A DNA stretch of 64,000 nt, from positions 10,474,867-10,538,866 of the forward strand of contig OZ020523.1 of NCBI GenBank assembly GCA_963971425.1, read 5' to 3'. Shown here piece by piece: positions 46,673 through 58,596 of the stretch. How positions within the stretch are numbered: the first letter of the stretch is position 1; each line of letters begins with the position of its first letter. The notes under the pieces were generated by a model, which was given only the letters and a program-made list of their open reading frames with translations, made no database searches and was not told the origin of the DNA. The stretch comes from Bryoerythrophyllum caledonicum (lineage: Eukaryota > Streptophyta > Bryopsida > Pottiales > Pottiaceae). The translations under genes were made by a program, and so were the position numbers.

Positions 46673-48882
46673 ATGGCGATGACGGCCATTACGCAAGCGC
46701 ACCTAGTGCGCCTCACCGTCCTCCATTCCCAAAGATCGTCTCGCAGCTTCGAAATCCGTCACAGCCAGAGCAGGATGTCGCAAACTCGCAAAGGAGCGCG
46801 TCTGGTGCGGTCTGCCGTGGAGCAAACGTCGCCGGTGCGCAGCGAGGACTCTAATTGCACTGTGTCTTATCGTAGCGGGAGTTTGTGTGATTGAAGATGG
46901 AAGGTGTTTTGTAATTTTCATGAGTTATGTAAATTTCATGAGTTTTGGGACTTTTTGTTGGTCAGGCGGTTGCAGCACAGTCTGAGGAGCTCGCGCCGTA
47001 CGCGCCTGGACCGCTGGACGACGTTTTCTTGAAGATTTTCCGGGGAAAGATGTCGGAGGTGAGTGGAATCTGAAGCCCTAACGCTTCATGCAAGAAGAAA
47101 GTCGTCACAGATGATATCCTTATATGCGAATTGTGATGTCAGGAGGTAGGGTGGGATTCTTCCAAGCCCGGATACGACGGTCTGGTGGACATTGCAAAGC
47201 GTCTTCTCTTGCAGTACCGCACCGGCGAAGAAACGGAGCGCGCCACGGTATGTTTCTCGCCATATCTCGTACTTAGGGTTTCAGAGCATGTGAAGTTTTC
47301 TATTCTGCTTTGATGATGAGAGCATTTGGAGATTGACCTTTTTGCTGTTTTTTTGGCAGGTTCGCGTTTTGAGGTCGTTGTTTCCGGCGTGGTTGTTGCC
47401 GCTGTTCAAGCAGATTGTGGCTCCACTTGGTGATGGCAAATATGCTGCCATGCTGTGTGGTAATGTTCCATCAACCAGCTACTTCATAAGAACCACCTAG
47501 GGATACTATCTATAAGAAATTGCAACACTGGAATAGTTGCAGCTTTAGTAATGTGGATAGAATATACCTTTTTGGAATTTGAGAGGCTTGTGTGATTGGT
47601 CTGAAGTGAACATGAATGCAGCGCAGGTTACTCTTGCCACATGCCAGTGGTTGATGGGCAAGTGCACTATCAATGAAGTGCAACTGGCAGACGGCTCTAA
47701 AATTCCCAGCGGGGTGAGTAAGCTCTTTAGAAAGGAAAACAAAGAATGCTTCCTGTAACTTGAAGTAAAAGTAAATGATTAGCATGTTTCTGTTATGATT
47801 GATCTTATAGTGGAGTCATATCAGTGAAAAGATATGTCAATTCTTGTGTAGGTGAAGGTGCAGAAATGCAAGTACCTTGACGAAACGAAATGTGCAGGCA
47901 TCTGCATTCACACGTGCAAACTTCCTACTCAGGTACTCTTTTTCTTTGAGTAAACTATGACACGGTCTCTAGAACCCTAAACCCTAAACCTAAGCTGTAA
48001 ATTCTAAATCTGCTGCAGGCATTCATGTATGGCGACATGGGCGTGCGGTTGCTTATGGAACCCAATTATGAGGATTTCAGCTGCCAGGTGACAAACCGAC
48101 CAACTCAGTTCTTAATTTGTAGAGTCATTCGAAGTTTCAATTAGTTGGCCCTTCTTCCGACTACTCTCTTCTCACTCTAAAAAAATATTTGATCAATGGA
48201 AGAGCTCGGTGGTCTCTGAACTCAGGCTAAAGTAGTATTAGCCATCTTTGAGAGTGAAGAGAGAGTTTGCATAAGCTCAACCCTGATGAATGGTGGTGGT
48301 CATTCTGTCGTTGAGCTGGTTATAGATCAGTTGGGAACTGATTTTTGATTTAATTCAAAGTGAAATGGGTATTCAACTTTGGGTGACTTTACAAATAACT
48401 CTATTGCCTTTTATGCAATTTGTGTTTTTATGATTTTGAGGCTTGACAAACACTGATTTGGCCCAATTATTTCCTGTAGTTTAATTTTGGTGTCGATCCA
48501 CCACCAATGGCTGAGGACCTTGCTCTGAAAACGCCTTGTTTGGCTGTGTGTCCTACTGCCGCCTCAAGGGGCAGCATCAGAGGCGTTCCCTCTGAACCTC
48601 AGTGTCCTCAGGTAATTAGACATCCCCTCTCAAAAATAGCTTCATTTCGCTATGCTTGCTTACTTCTGTGAGGAATCTTTTACAGCAAAGTTTGTGCATA
48701 GGTTGTTCCGAGACAAGGAAGGTGTTTGTATAGTAGGGCAAAGCTATCCTGACTTTTGATCTTTGAATAATTGAAACCAGCTCTAAAAATGTATCTGTTT
48801 TGGGAAGATCATTATCATAGGTATGACTAACGGGAACAGTATCTTCTACCTTACTTTGCTGCAGGTGACTTCAAACATATGA
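46673..48882 (+). CDS. D27: DWARF27-like beta-carotene isomerase
   Basis: Nine exons join in frame with GT-AG borders: 46673-46861, 46966-47058, 47143-47247, 47360-47459, 47622-47713, 47852-47932, 48019-48087, 48480-48611 and 48865-48882, giving about 292 residues. The N-terminal 60 residues are Ser/Arg-rich with few acids, as in a plastid transit peptide. The D27 domain follows: DDVFLKIFRGKMSE, GWDSSKPGYDGLVDIAKRLL, VRVLRSLFPAWLLPLFKQIV, TLATCQWLMGKCTINEVQL, KCKYLDETKCAGICIHTCKL, MEPNYEDFSCQFNFGVDPPP. D27 is an iron-containing plastid enzyme that isomerises beta-carotene at C9, the first step toward strigolactone-type butenolides. D27 has D27-LIKE paralogues with other isomer preferences, and I cannot tell which member this is. 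The last exon is tiny (VTSNI-stop), so the true 3' end may differ. Confidence 0.88.
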
Positions 48883-49534
48883 AACAAAATATATTTTTCC
48901 ATTGGCAAGTGTATGAATGGTGTTCCATTATTGCACCTGCGGTAAGTATATTTTTAATCCCCAAGAGCTCATGAGTACAAAAGTTCATATTGTTATAGTT
49001 TTATTTACCCTTTTAAATGAATCACTAGAAAGAAGTCAAATTATGAGAGAAGAAAGTTCATCGTACAACATATGATAGGTTGGATCACTTTCTAATTTTA
49101 CCTGTAGAGATTTGAGTTACAGTTTCAATATTTATTTCTATCTTGGGCTCTTATAGATTAATTTAGCAAGAGATTAACACTTGTTTGTGAAATTTCATTG
49201 CAGATCCTGCAATTACAAATCATAATGTGGGCAGCTTGGGGGAAGTGGTTTGATCATTTTCATCTCTTTAGGCCACAACCTTGCTGATAAAATGAATCAC
49301 TTCTAATTGTAGAGGATTCTTGTAGTTGTTATATGTATCCTTTTCCCTCTTTTCTAGTACATCCTTAGAATTTTTTTGTATTTTAAGCAGCCTTTTGTTT
49401 AAAAGTTGCATGAGAATATATGGAATTTCCTTGGGTTGAAGGTCTATATTTGAATGAATATTGAAGTATCTATTATACCTTTGATATTTGGTATATAGAT
49501 TGTTAGTTCTGCTACTTGTATTGCTTGATATGAT
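48883..49534. other. 3' flank of the DWARF27-like gene
   Basis: AT-rich sequence, probably 3' UTR and spacer up to the LINE. No gene recognised. Confidence 0.4.
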
Positions 49535-49565
49535 TAATAAATAACAATCAAGCACATCTATACGA

Positions 49566-51153
49566 AGAAAATGGCCGACATTTACACACTATCCCCGTTA
49601 CTCGACTCCAATGGTTATGGAATCAATATAATACAAAATTACAAACCCTTGCAAACATAGAACCAAAGACCCAACCCTTTGAAACCGAACTAATATGGTT
49701 ATACCAAAGATATAAATACCGAATACCAAAAACTGACCCCCTAAAAAATGCGCAATACACAATACCCACTCCCATTTTAGACTCACTAATCTCATCCTTT
49801 AACATCGAACAATCATACTTTTCTTCCCCGGTCACATGTTCTACCAAACTAAAAAAAATTTACTCACCGTATGAAAGAGACAAAATATTCGGATCTTTGC
49901 GAAAGGCCTTTGACTACAAATGGACCGGTAAAGGAATAGCTCACCCCTACAACGAGAAAGAAATGGAACAAACAATACATTGGGCTCGACTTGCCGCTAA
50001 ACATGACCTGCATAACACAAGTACAATCATCATCACATCAAACAACAATTGGTATCAAAACAACAACCAATACCCGGATCCATTTCCAGACTCCCATATC
50101 ATTGCAATATTTGAGGCAGACTCAATACCATACGAAGAACCTACGATCCCACCCGAGCTAAAAAAAACCCAAATCGAGCCATCCACATTACAAATACTAT
50201 GTGTTCATCATCAGAACCAAACCATTGGCACCCTAGAGCAACTTGCTGAACTTACCTCCATATTGGACAATTTGAACATACACAGATTATACACAAAACC
50301 GGCCCAACCAACACCTATACAAACCCCCATAAACCAATGTAAAAACTGGTCAAAACTAAATTATGTCAACAATACAATAAACTATTCCGTCACACCTCCC
50401 CCTCTTCCAGACTACCCAACTCATACCACACAAAAATTTAACCCTGCACATAGTTATTACACCGATGGCTCCTTTAAACCACCAGAGCAAATTAGCCCAG
50501 GATCTTGGCGCAGAGAAAAAGCTGGCTATGGCATATATAATTCTACCAAGGAAATTAAGATAGCCAAAAGACTCCATGGACTACAAAATATACTAAGAGC
50601 TGAACTCATGGCCGTTCACAAAACACTACAAATCATCACAACAAAATACAACAATGAACCCGCACATATATTCACTGATTGTATAAATGCACTTTACCTA
50701 CTAAACACTCAAATAACACACCCTACTCTTCACAATAGCCACCCCGACCAAACCATATTAATGTCAGTGGTCCAAATGTTACAAAACCGAACACAAACCA
50801 CAACCCTCCACAAAGTAAGAGCCCATGCCAATATTGATGGTAACGAACAAGCAGACAAACTAGCAAAAGAAGGCCGAGAAAAATCACACAAAAATGCCAA
50901 AGATCCACACGAACATGCCCATGCCACCCCATACTACTTTCAAAAAGAAGATTGGCCTTCCAAAGAAGATACCCCTGACAAAGGTCCAATTAGATTTTTG
51001 GGCAAATATCTCAAAAAACAAGACCTCTACAACAACCTTGACACAATCTCAGAAAATATTCCTAACGTAGAAAAATGGACTAACAATAACGACATAGACA
51101 ATGAACTCTCTACAAACTTTTGGAAAACCCCATCATCTCAGACTCACAAATAA
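49566..51153 (+). pseudogene. LINE ORF2 C-terminal part with RNase H domain
   Basis: The frame is open from about 49570; the first in-frame Met is at 49897. The RNase H type I domain carries the four acidic sites: YYTDGSFKPP (D), LRAELMAVHKTLQII (E), AHIFTDCINALYLLN (D), and HKVRAHANIDGNEQADKLAK (H...D). Upstream sequence (ETELIWLYQRYKYRIPKTDP) is the post-RT connector. RNase H removes RNA from RNA:DNA hybrids during retrotransposition. The frame closes at 51153, after which another frame continues, so the copy is inactive. Confidence 0.8.
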
Positions 51154-51917
51154 CATGCCTCATCAAATTCCATAATGGCCAGTATATGGGAAACGCTCGC
51201 AAACAACTCTTCTTCGGAATAGAAAGATTTCCATCAATAACATGCCCCATATGCCCCTCAATGGACCCCGACACATGGCTTCATGTTCTACTCAAATGAC
51301 AAAACCACCACATACACTCGCTAATTGTTAAAAGACATAATAAAGCGGTATGGGAAGTCCGAAAACTAATCACCTCCTACAATAAATCGAGATGTTTTAT
51401 ACTAATGAACGCCGGCATTTATAATAACAATCCACAAGAAAATACAGTCCCCCCTTGGCTACTTCCATGCTCATGTATGACCCAAAGATGTCATTGCAAC
51501 GCTAGGCTCAAACCGGACATCCTTTGTGTTAAAGGTTTACCATATAATGACCCACCACCCAATAACATCAACCAAGATTACACCATTCAATTCATTGAAT
51601 TCACATATTGCAACGATAGATTTTCCCCAGAAACAATCCAAAATAAAATAGATAAATACCAACCCCTTATTGACGACATCATCGCCCTCGGATGGAATGT
51701 TGACCCCCTTATTGTAATCACATCTGACGCTCGGGCTACCACCTTTATCCCATCTATGAAAATTCTAGAAGATACCTTCAAGATACCCATTGAAACAATC
51801 AAAACCACCTTTAAAAACATTAACACCATAGCTATTCAATATGCCATGTCCATTCTTCTACATAAACGCAAAATCGAAAACAACCAAGCCCTCCCCGATA
51901 CACAAGACCCCCCCTGA
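51120..51917 (+). pseudogene. LINE ORF2 tail: Cys/His motif and PD-(D/E)XK-like endonuclease
   Basis: After a frame change at about 51120 the protein continues through CPICPSMDPDTWLHVLLK-stop; the stop replaces the expected fourth zinc ligand (TGA for TGC). The open part at 51405-51917 contains CMTQRCHCNARLKPDILCV and IQFIEFTYCNDRFSPETIQN, then LIDDIIALGWNVDPLIVITS. The KPD...E-x-T arrangement resembles a PD-(D/E)XK restriction-like nuclease fold, as in LINE clades that use an RLE rather than an APE endonuclease. That reading is inference from motif spacing. Confidence 0.6.
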
Positions 51918-52160
51918 ATTCTTCCCCCGCCTTAAGTTATCATGACTAGTTGGTTTTGAGGTTTCTGACTACTTGCTTGATTTGTGGTTGGTTTGTTGGC
52001 TAGTTACTTGGGTAGTGATCGTTGGTTGGTTGATTGGATTGTGGTTCTTTGGCCACTTGTTACATAGTGTCTACCCTCGAGAGAGGGAAGTAGTTCCAGC
52101 TTACTAATTCCTTGTCCTGTGGGCATGGTCTTAGTAGTGGAACGAACAGACACTTTATTC

Positions 52161-52187
52161 ACGCCGGCCTCCTTTGGAGGCCGGCGT
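52161..52187 (+). other. Perfect hairpin at the LINE 3' end
   Basis: ACGCCGGCCTCC, loop TTT, GGAGGCCGGCGT: a 12-bp perfect stem followed directly by TTCTTCTTCTTC and the target-site duplication. A conserved 3' stem-loop is a known recognition feature of stringent-type LINE 3' tails. Here its role is inferred. Confidence 0.75.
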
Positions 52188-52280
52188 TCTTCTTCTTCTT
52201 CTGATATGATCAAAATAGTATAAGATATGATTTTGCTATGATGAATTAAGATTGTTATATGCATATTCTTTGAGAAAATA

Positions 52281-53797
52281 TTATGTTCTTGAAGAGAAAT
52301 ACAGATGGGCGGGCAACCTCGGCTTGGCTACGACAGTAAGCGGATTCTTGCGCGGCATGGAGAGCCCGAAGGTTTTCGTCATGTCCAAAGTGGAGGGATC
52401 CTGCGCGTCTGGCATCGCGAACTCAAACGACTGCGCAAGGCGTGCAATACCGATCTGGACAAACAGAATTCCAAGCGGCATCCCGATGCACTGGCGCCGC
52501 CCAAAGCCAAACGGAATGAACCCGAAGTAGTTCCCTCTCATGGCCATCTCAGGCCTATCCAGGAACCGCTGCGGATCGAACTCGTCAGGATGGTCCCACA
52601 GCTTGGGATCACGCTGGATGGCGTACACGTTCACGATCAGCTGCGTGCGCACCGGGAACTCGTAGCCGCAGACTGTGGTCGCCTCGGTGGATTCGTGGGG
52701 CAACATGAGTGGAACGGGTGGATAGAGACGTAAGATTTCCTTGGTCACAGCTTGTAGATAGGGGGGATTGGGGATGTCAAGCTCTGTGACGATCCTCTCC
52801 TTTCCTACGACTTTGTTGAGTTCTGTCTGCAAGATTTTCATGCAGTCGGGGTGCCGCACAAGCTCAGCGACCGCCCACTCCACTGCGTTGGACGACGTAT
52901 CCGTGCCCGCCAGTAGCATGTCCTGGATCACGCCATTGATGGCGTCGTCGTCCAGGCGGCTCGTGTTGCTCTCGTTGGGCTGCGCCAGGAGCACGTCCAC
53001 GAAGTCGACCGCGCCGGAACTGTTGTTCCCGGCCTTCTTTAAGTCGATGAACTGTTGCAGTCGAGAAAAACCTGCACTGTAATCAAACTCGAAGAATGCA
53101 GCAAAACTGGAATGGATGCAGAAGAATAATCATCTGACCTTTTGCCGAGCAGCATGCGCGTGATGTTGTTGATCGAGAGGTGGCCGAGCTGGACAATGAG
53201 CGTGACAGGCTTGCCTTCCACCGCGTCATTGTAAACAGACGTGACCATCTGCGAGAATTCCTTAGTCCTGGAGCCCCGGAAGCCCTCCAGGCGCTTGGAT
53301 GTGAACAGCTCCGTGGTACAAATCTTGCGCATGTGGCGCCAGTGCGAGCTGGGAGGCGCGTGCACCAAGTTGCGGTAGTTGTTGGAGAAGATGGTATTCG
53401 CGATGGTGATGGACCGCCCCGACCAAGCCTTGTCCTGCGCCTTGGCGAACTCCGACGCCGCCTCGGCGGACGACGCCACCACTAGGCCGCTCGCCCCCAT
53501 CTGCAGGTACATAAGGGGCCCGTACGACTTCGCCATTGCCCACAGCGACCGAGGCGTGATCTCCCCCACCTGGTGCAAGTTGCCGATCAGCGGCAGCGCC
53601 AGCGGCCCCGGCGGCAGCAAATTCTTCCTGTCATATGTCATCTTCACCAAACACAGCAACACCACCGCCAATGCCACTGTGACGTAGCTCGCACCCTCAA
53701 ACTCTATCACGATGGCCTGCAGACAGACAGACCGGGTATCTCCCAGGTATCTCCCCAGTATCACACATATAAAGCTCGAGTATCGCCTAGGTGTCAC
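52281..53797 (-). CDS. Cytochrome P450, two exons, internal segment missing
   Basis: Exon 1 (53797 or, using an acceptor at about 53717, from 53716, to 53139) has a membrane anchor (SYVTVALAVVLLCLV), the proline hinge LLPPGPLALPLIGN and helix C WRHMRKICTTELF. Exon 2 (53076-52281) has the I-helix AGTDTSS, ExxR in KEILRLYPPVP, the PERF-region DPQRFLDRP and the heme loop FGFGRRQCIG with its Cys ligand. All key P450 motifs are present, with the architecture of plant A-type (CYP71-clan-like) ER enzymes. However, the join MLLGKR to SAGFSRLQQFIDLK skips about 60-70 residues normally found between helices E/F and G, and the intron (about 62 bp) is too short to hold them. Substrate unknown. It may be an inactive deletion allele. 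Confidence 0.8.
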
Positions 53798-54196
53798 TCA
53801 TTGCAAAATTCCTGAGTTCGTTACTTCGCTCTGGGGAACATCTGAGGGTGAGCATGGGCAGAATCCAGGGCACTATTATACGACATGTAGAGTAAAGCTA
53901 GCTGCACATATCACTGACGGGACAAACTCCTAGATGAGTCTTTAGTTTCAGACTGCAAGTGGACATACTTGGGTCGTTCTTACATACAAGTTGGTGCTTG
54001 CAGAGAGAACAGGTGCTGGTTGCAATTTCAATTCAGGTGGTCTCGACTAACGGAAATAGGGCAGCTTAATGGGGTGAATTATTCCAACGGGAATAGGGCA
54101 TCGTAACGGGCAAAGACGTTTCTGACGGGAATGGGATCACTGCCTGGAAAGACTTGAGACATGGGGCATGAGGACCGAGAAGCTCGAGGACGAGCG
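53798..54196. promoter_or_regulatory. Divergent intergenic region between the P450 and methyltransferase genes
   Basis: The two genes diverge from this roughly 400-bp stretch, which must hold both promoters unless the P450 has an upstream exon. No defined element was recognised. GGGAAT(A/G)GGGC-type strings repeat at 54051-54060, 54089-54098 and 54127-54135 (ACGGGAATGGG / ACGGGAATAGGGC). Confidence 0.45.
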
Positions 54197-56532
54197 ATGG
54201 CGAGCGCAGCTCTCTCTGCCATCCACTCTCTCCACACCACGCGCATCCTGCAATTCGCACCACCAACAACCTCTCGCCTTCGCCGCACCACCTTCGTTTC
54301 GCCGCGATGCAATGCCCATGACCTCCTCCTCCAATCCGCGCAACGCCGCGCAGCTCGACGCGCAGCCGAAACCTCGCGGAATGGTAAACCTCTCATTCTC
54401 ACATACATTTCAGTTGTTGCAGTAGAAAAACCCATTTCAGTTGCTGCGCGAATTATTTTAAAATCCTGTTGCAGTTGCAGTCAATTTCTGTCGATTCTTG
54501 TAGTAGATCAGGACTTGATTTGTGTTCGTTGCACGTTTTCCAGAGCCGCTTTTCCACGATCCCTATGCGGCGTGTCTTGCAGCGGTGGATGAACAGGTGT
54601 TAGAGCAATCTGGGCGTTATGAGTTGGCGACGAGGTTCATTGATGAGGAGGTCTTGGATTCTGTGAAGCGCGGGGGCGAGAATCCCATTCGGCAGGTGGG
54701 TTGGCCTGACTTCGGCCACTTTCGGTGGAGTCGTGGTCTAATTTTGGTGGGTTTGGCTTGCTTTTGTGGTTTGTAATTGAGTGTGTGTGTGTTTGCTGAG
54801 GGTAAAGGTTCTTTTCGGGGTGTGTTGGGGTTCAGGTGGTGTTATTGGGGGATGGGATGGACACACGGGCATTTCGGTTGCCTTGGCCTCCTGCGACCAT
54901 GGTGTTCGACGTCTCGCCAGGAGTTACGCGCAGTGTTGCGGCGGAGAGATTGGAAGGCAGACGTCTCCAGATACTTTGCCTTGTAAGAAAGGTAAATTTG
55001 GAAGCAGTGCATGGAGGTGATTATGATGGTCGTGGGTGCCATTTGGCTTAGAGAGGTTGCACGAGATGGTTCGGAAACCCTAGAACACTAAATCCTAAAT
55101 CGGGTACCGGATGGCAGCTGTATCCCTACACCTTAAGCCCAAAGGATAGCGTATGGGGTAGCAGCTTAAACCCTAAGCCCTGAACCTTAAAACCTAAATG
55201 GGATAGGGACTGACTCGGTATGGCATGGCAGCGGTGGGGGCGAGGATACAGAGAGGGTGCATCTTGAGGCACGTATCAGTGGAGCTTTCGGAGGACGGAG
55301 ACTGGAGTGACGCGTCATGGGAGAGATATCTCCTCAGCGTGGGCTACCAAGGCACTCGTCCCAGCATATGGGCAATGCAGGTCAGGGTTTGAGCTTCTCT
55401 TCATTTGCAGAGATGGTGTGCCTTGTGGGTTCCATGTTTTAATGCGTGCAGGGACTGCACCCCAGCTGCAGAGGGTTAGGAAGCTATTCTCAGCAGTTTG
55501 TTGATGAAGGGTGTAGGGTTTAGAGTTTGTAGTGATGGTGTGCATGATTTTGTGCGTGCAGGGACTGCAAACCTTAACACCCGAGGGCTTGGAAATCATC
55601 CTGAGATGTGTAAGCAGTTTGGCTATGAAGGACTCCATCTTCTTCGGAGAGCTGCCGTCCAGGGCCCTTGGTGACATCTCACAGGTACATGCCAAGGTTC
55701 AATACTCATGTGGAAGGGGTTGCATATTGTGTGTGGATCTGAGTACTGAAACCCTAGCGTTTGTGACTCTGGTTCAGGAGCATGTTAGTGCCGCGTTGTC
55801 GAGGGTGTTTGCAAATCATGGATTTCACGTGAGCTTGGTGCCGCACAAGGAGGTTTCCACAACCAGGCCTCTGACCGAGATGAGTGGACAAGACTTTGGA
55901 GCGGAGTTGCTGTTTGCTGCGAAGCAGCTCAGGCTCTCTGATCACCAGGCAAGCTCTCGATGGGAGGCATAATTTGCTGTTATGTGTAAATTTGAAATGA
56001 GATGCCCCTTCGTTAGACGGCTCTTTCCTCACTCTAAATAACTAACAGATAAATAGAAGAGCTCATCCTTGAGTTCAGGCAATGAAAGAGCTTGGTGGCC
56101 TCTAAACTCATATTCATGCTCACTTTGAGATTGAAGATAGAGTTTCAACCTTCATGAATACTAGCTGCCTTTCTCTCTGTGAAGGTGATTCTAGATTAAT
56201 CGAGATATATAGAGATGATTGTAATCATGAAAGGTGTGGGGTGGCATCTCAGGTGACTCCACAAATAACTCCAATTTTGAGTTCTCCACTAGTAACAGCT
56301 GGTTGCATCTAATGGATCATAATTTCTCGTTTCTTTGGTCCTGTTATGAATGTCTTTAAGATCGAATCAAGAGTTGCAAGTGCTTTCCTTGTGAGGAAAA
56401 TGACGTCGGAGAGAGGGCAAGTTGTGAATTGTAGCTGAGGAGAGTTGTATTCTATGGTTGCAGGTCGATGGTTTGAAGAGGATGATTACCGACAGGGAGG
56501 AGATAGATGAAGAAGGGTTTGAGGACTGGTAG
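54197..56532 (+). CDS. Leucine-carboxyl-methyltransferase-family (LCM/PPM1-like) SAM methyltransferase, plastid-targeted
   Basis: Seven exons keep frame: 54197-54383, 54544-54695, 54836-54991, 55207-55380, 55562-55684, 55778-55948 and 56464-56532. The product is about 343 residues. The first 60 (Ser/Arg/Thr-rich, no acids at the start) look like a transit peptide. EPLFHDPYAACLAA, VVLLGDGMDTRAFRLPWPPA (SAM-binding motif I), MVFDVSPGVT, CILRHVSVELSEDGDW, VGYQGTRPSIWAMQ and DSIFFGELPSR match the LCM-like methyltransferase family seen in plants and actinobacteria. The natural substrate is not known for the plant members. The sixth intron starts GC (CAG|GCAAGC) rather than GT, a rare but accepted donor. 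Exon 4's acceptor is the least certain. An ATG at 54161 would add 12 residues. Confidence 0.8.
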
Positions 56533-57287
56533 GTAGAACTTTCGAAGTGTAATTGAAATTGTTGGCCCGTGAAGCGACATCTTCATGGTGATTGTAAAAC
56601 GCGCTTAATGAACCTCAAATGGTACAAAGCATAATTTGAGGGTAGAAATTACAACGAGCCCGTTGTTTTGAGACGATCCTGAAGCAAGCATGATATGCAC
56701 TAGAAGTGACATGGAATGAGTGATTTGGTTTGGCGGTTGGCAATGTTTTCAAAGATGCAAGCTTTGTTTTACTTTTTCCTCCTTTCCAACTTGCATCTTG
56801 CACCCTTGGGTCACGGAGACCCACGGTTATGACTAGAAAATCAGGAGCCGCACATGCAAACAGGGCTCATTGCTTTTCCAAAAGTGTAGCATGAGTGGAA
56901 AGTTGGTAATTTTGCCTGGACTAGTGAAGCAGTATAGTGGTATGAAGTTGTTTTCTTCTCTCAAAATTGACACAACTATTACTTCACAACAAGCCTTGTT
57001 ATCACCTACAGATAGAAACATGGCAATGAATTGGCAAACTCCCTCATAAAAATTTCAAAAATTAGTTTTCTCAATCATGATAGACATGTTTTACACATGT
57101 AATCTCTAACTAGTTTAGCACTTCAAATTTAGGACTACAAAGTTTCCTCACCACTTAAAAATTAGGAATACAAAGTTTCCACATGCTGAATAGCAATACA
57201 CAATCGTGAAGATGTACATGTTATCATCATTGCCATAAGTCATCCCTATTCTCAACTTGAGCTTGTTCCATCCACGAAGCATGTGTA
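56533..57287. other. 3' flank of the methyltransferase gene, no further gene
   Basis: AT-rich spacer. No domain or repeat beyond short ORFs. Confidence 0.4.
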
Positions 57288-58596
57288 CAGTACCCACCAA
57301 TAAGTATACGTTCATGAACGTTTCCACACTACACTACTGCCAACTTTGACACCCTCCTGAGGGCTGAGAAAATGTCATTTTACCATGAAATTTTTGGCAC
57401 AAGATCATTTCTATGTTGACAACATGTGTGCCAAATTTCAAGGCCAGAAGATGAATATAGAAAAAGATATCCCAAATTTACCAACATGTGTAGTTGTAAG
57501 CCATTCACTATTGCCAATTTTGACACCCTCTTGAGGGCTGAAAATTTGATATTTTACCATGAAAGTTTTATGACAAGATCATCTCTATGCTCATAACATG
57601 TGTGTTAAATTTCAAAGCCATGTGATGAATACAATAATAGATACACAAGATTGTTTCTCATAGTTACACATGTTGGTAGATTTTAAATAGGGGTTTTTCT
57701 ATTCATCTTCTGGCCTTGAAACTTGGCACACATGTTATATTCATAGAGGTGATCATGTGTTAAAAATTCTATAGTAAAATAACAATCTTTCAAATCTAGG
57801 GAAGGTGCCAAAGTTGAAATGGTACCCTTGGTTGATTGTCACAATTAGCACGTTGGTAGATTTTGAATTTTTTCTTTTCTATCGTGGATATTTTAGACTT
57901 GAAATTAAGCATGCATATAATCAACATAGAGATGGTCTCATGTCCAAAATCTCATGGGAAAAAATATAAAACTCAATCGATGGGAGGGTGTCAAATTCGG
58001 CAAGAGTGAAATGTTTCTCACAACTACACATGTTGGTAGATTTCAAAAATCTTTTGCTATGTAGGTATTCTAGCCTTAAAACTTGGCACACATGTGTATG
58101 ATATAGAAATGGTTTCATGCCCAAAATTTCATGCGCAAAAAAAAAAGATTTAATCCTTGGGAGTGTGTCAAAGTTGGCGAGGAGTGAAATGTTTCTTACA
58201 ACTACACTCACAACTACACATGTTGCTAGATTTTAAATATGTCTCTTTGTGTGGATGTTTTAGACTTTAAACATGTTATGAACAGAGAGGCGGTCCCATG
58301 CCGAAAATTACATGGGCAAAAACAAAAAATTTAATCCTTGGGAGGGTGTCAAAGTTCGTAGCTATGAAACTTTTTCTAGTGCTACCCATGTTGGTAGATC
58401 TTGAATATCTTTTTTTTAATTCGACTTCCGACCTTGAAATTTTGTACAAATGTTGTCAATGTAGAAATGATCTTGTGCCAAAAATTTCATTGTGAAATGA
58501 CAACTTTTCAGCCTTTAAAAGGGTGTCAAAGTTGGGAGCAGTGTAGAGTGGAAACGTACATATGCAAAATGAACGTATACTTATTGGTGGGTATTG
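57288..58596. mobile_element. Tc1/mariner-like element with long inverted repeats (MITE)
   Basis: The termini are CAGTACCCACCAATAAGTAT and, on the other end, the inverted CAATACCCACCAATAAGTAT. Each is preceded outward by TA (57286-57287, 58597-58598), so a TA target duplication is plausible. Similarity between the inverted arms runs for at least 170 bp (AACTTTGACACCC, ATTTTTGGCACAAGATCATT, ATTTCAAGG). Between them are further diverged units of the same roughly 180-bp module, first in one orientation (to about 57620) and then in the other. No transposase. The superfamily call rests on CA(G/A)T termini and TA and is tentative. Confidence 0.6.

Larger units (their letters stand above)
49526..52210 (+). 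mobile_element. 5'-truncated LINE with candidate target-site duplication
   Basis: The element runs from about 49535 to 52201. TGATATGAT occurs on both sides (49526-49534 and 52202-52210), with further similar A-rich bases, fitting a LINE target-site duplication. Inside is the C-terminal part of ORF2 (RNase H, Cys/His motif, endonuclease-like tail) but no reverse transcriptase or 5' region, as expected from 5' truncation during reverse transcription. The sense strand is strikingly G-poor and A/C-rich. The 3' UTR ends in a GC hairpin and a (TTC)n tail. Confidence 0.75.
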
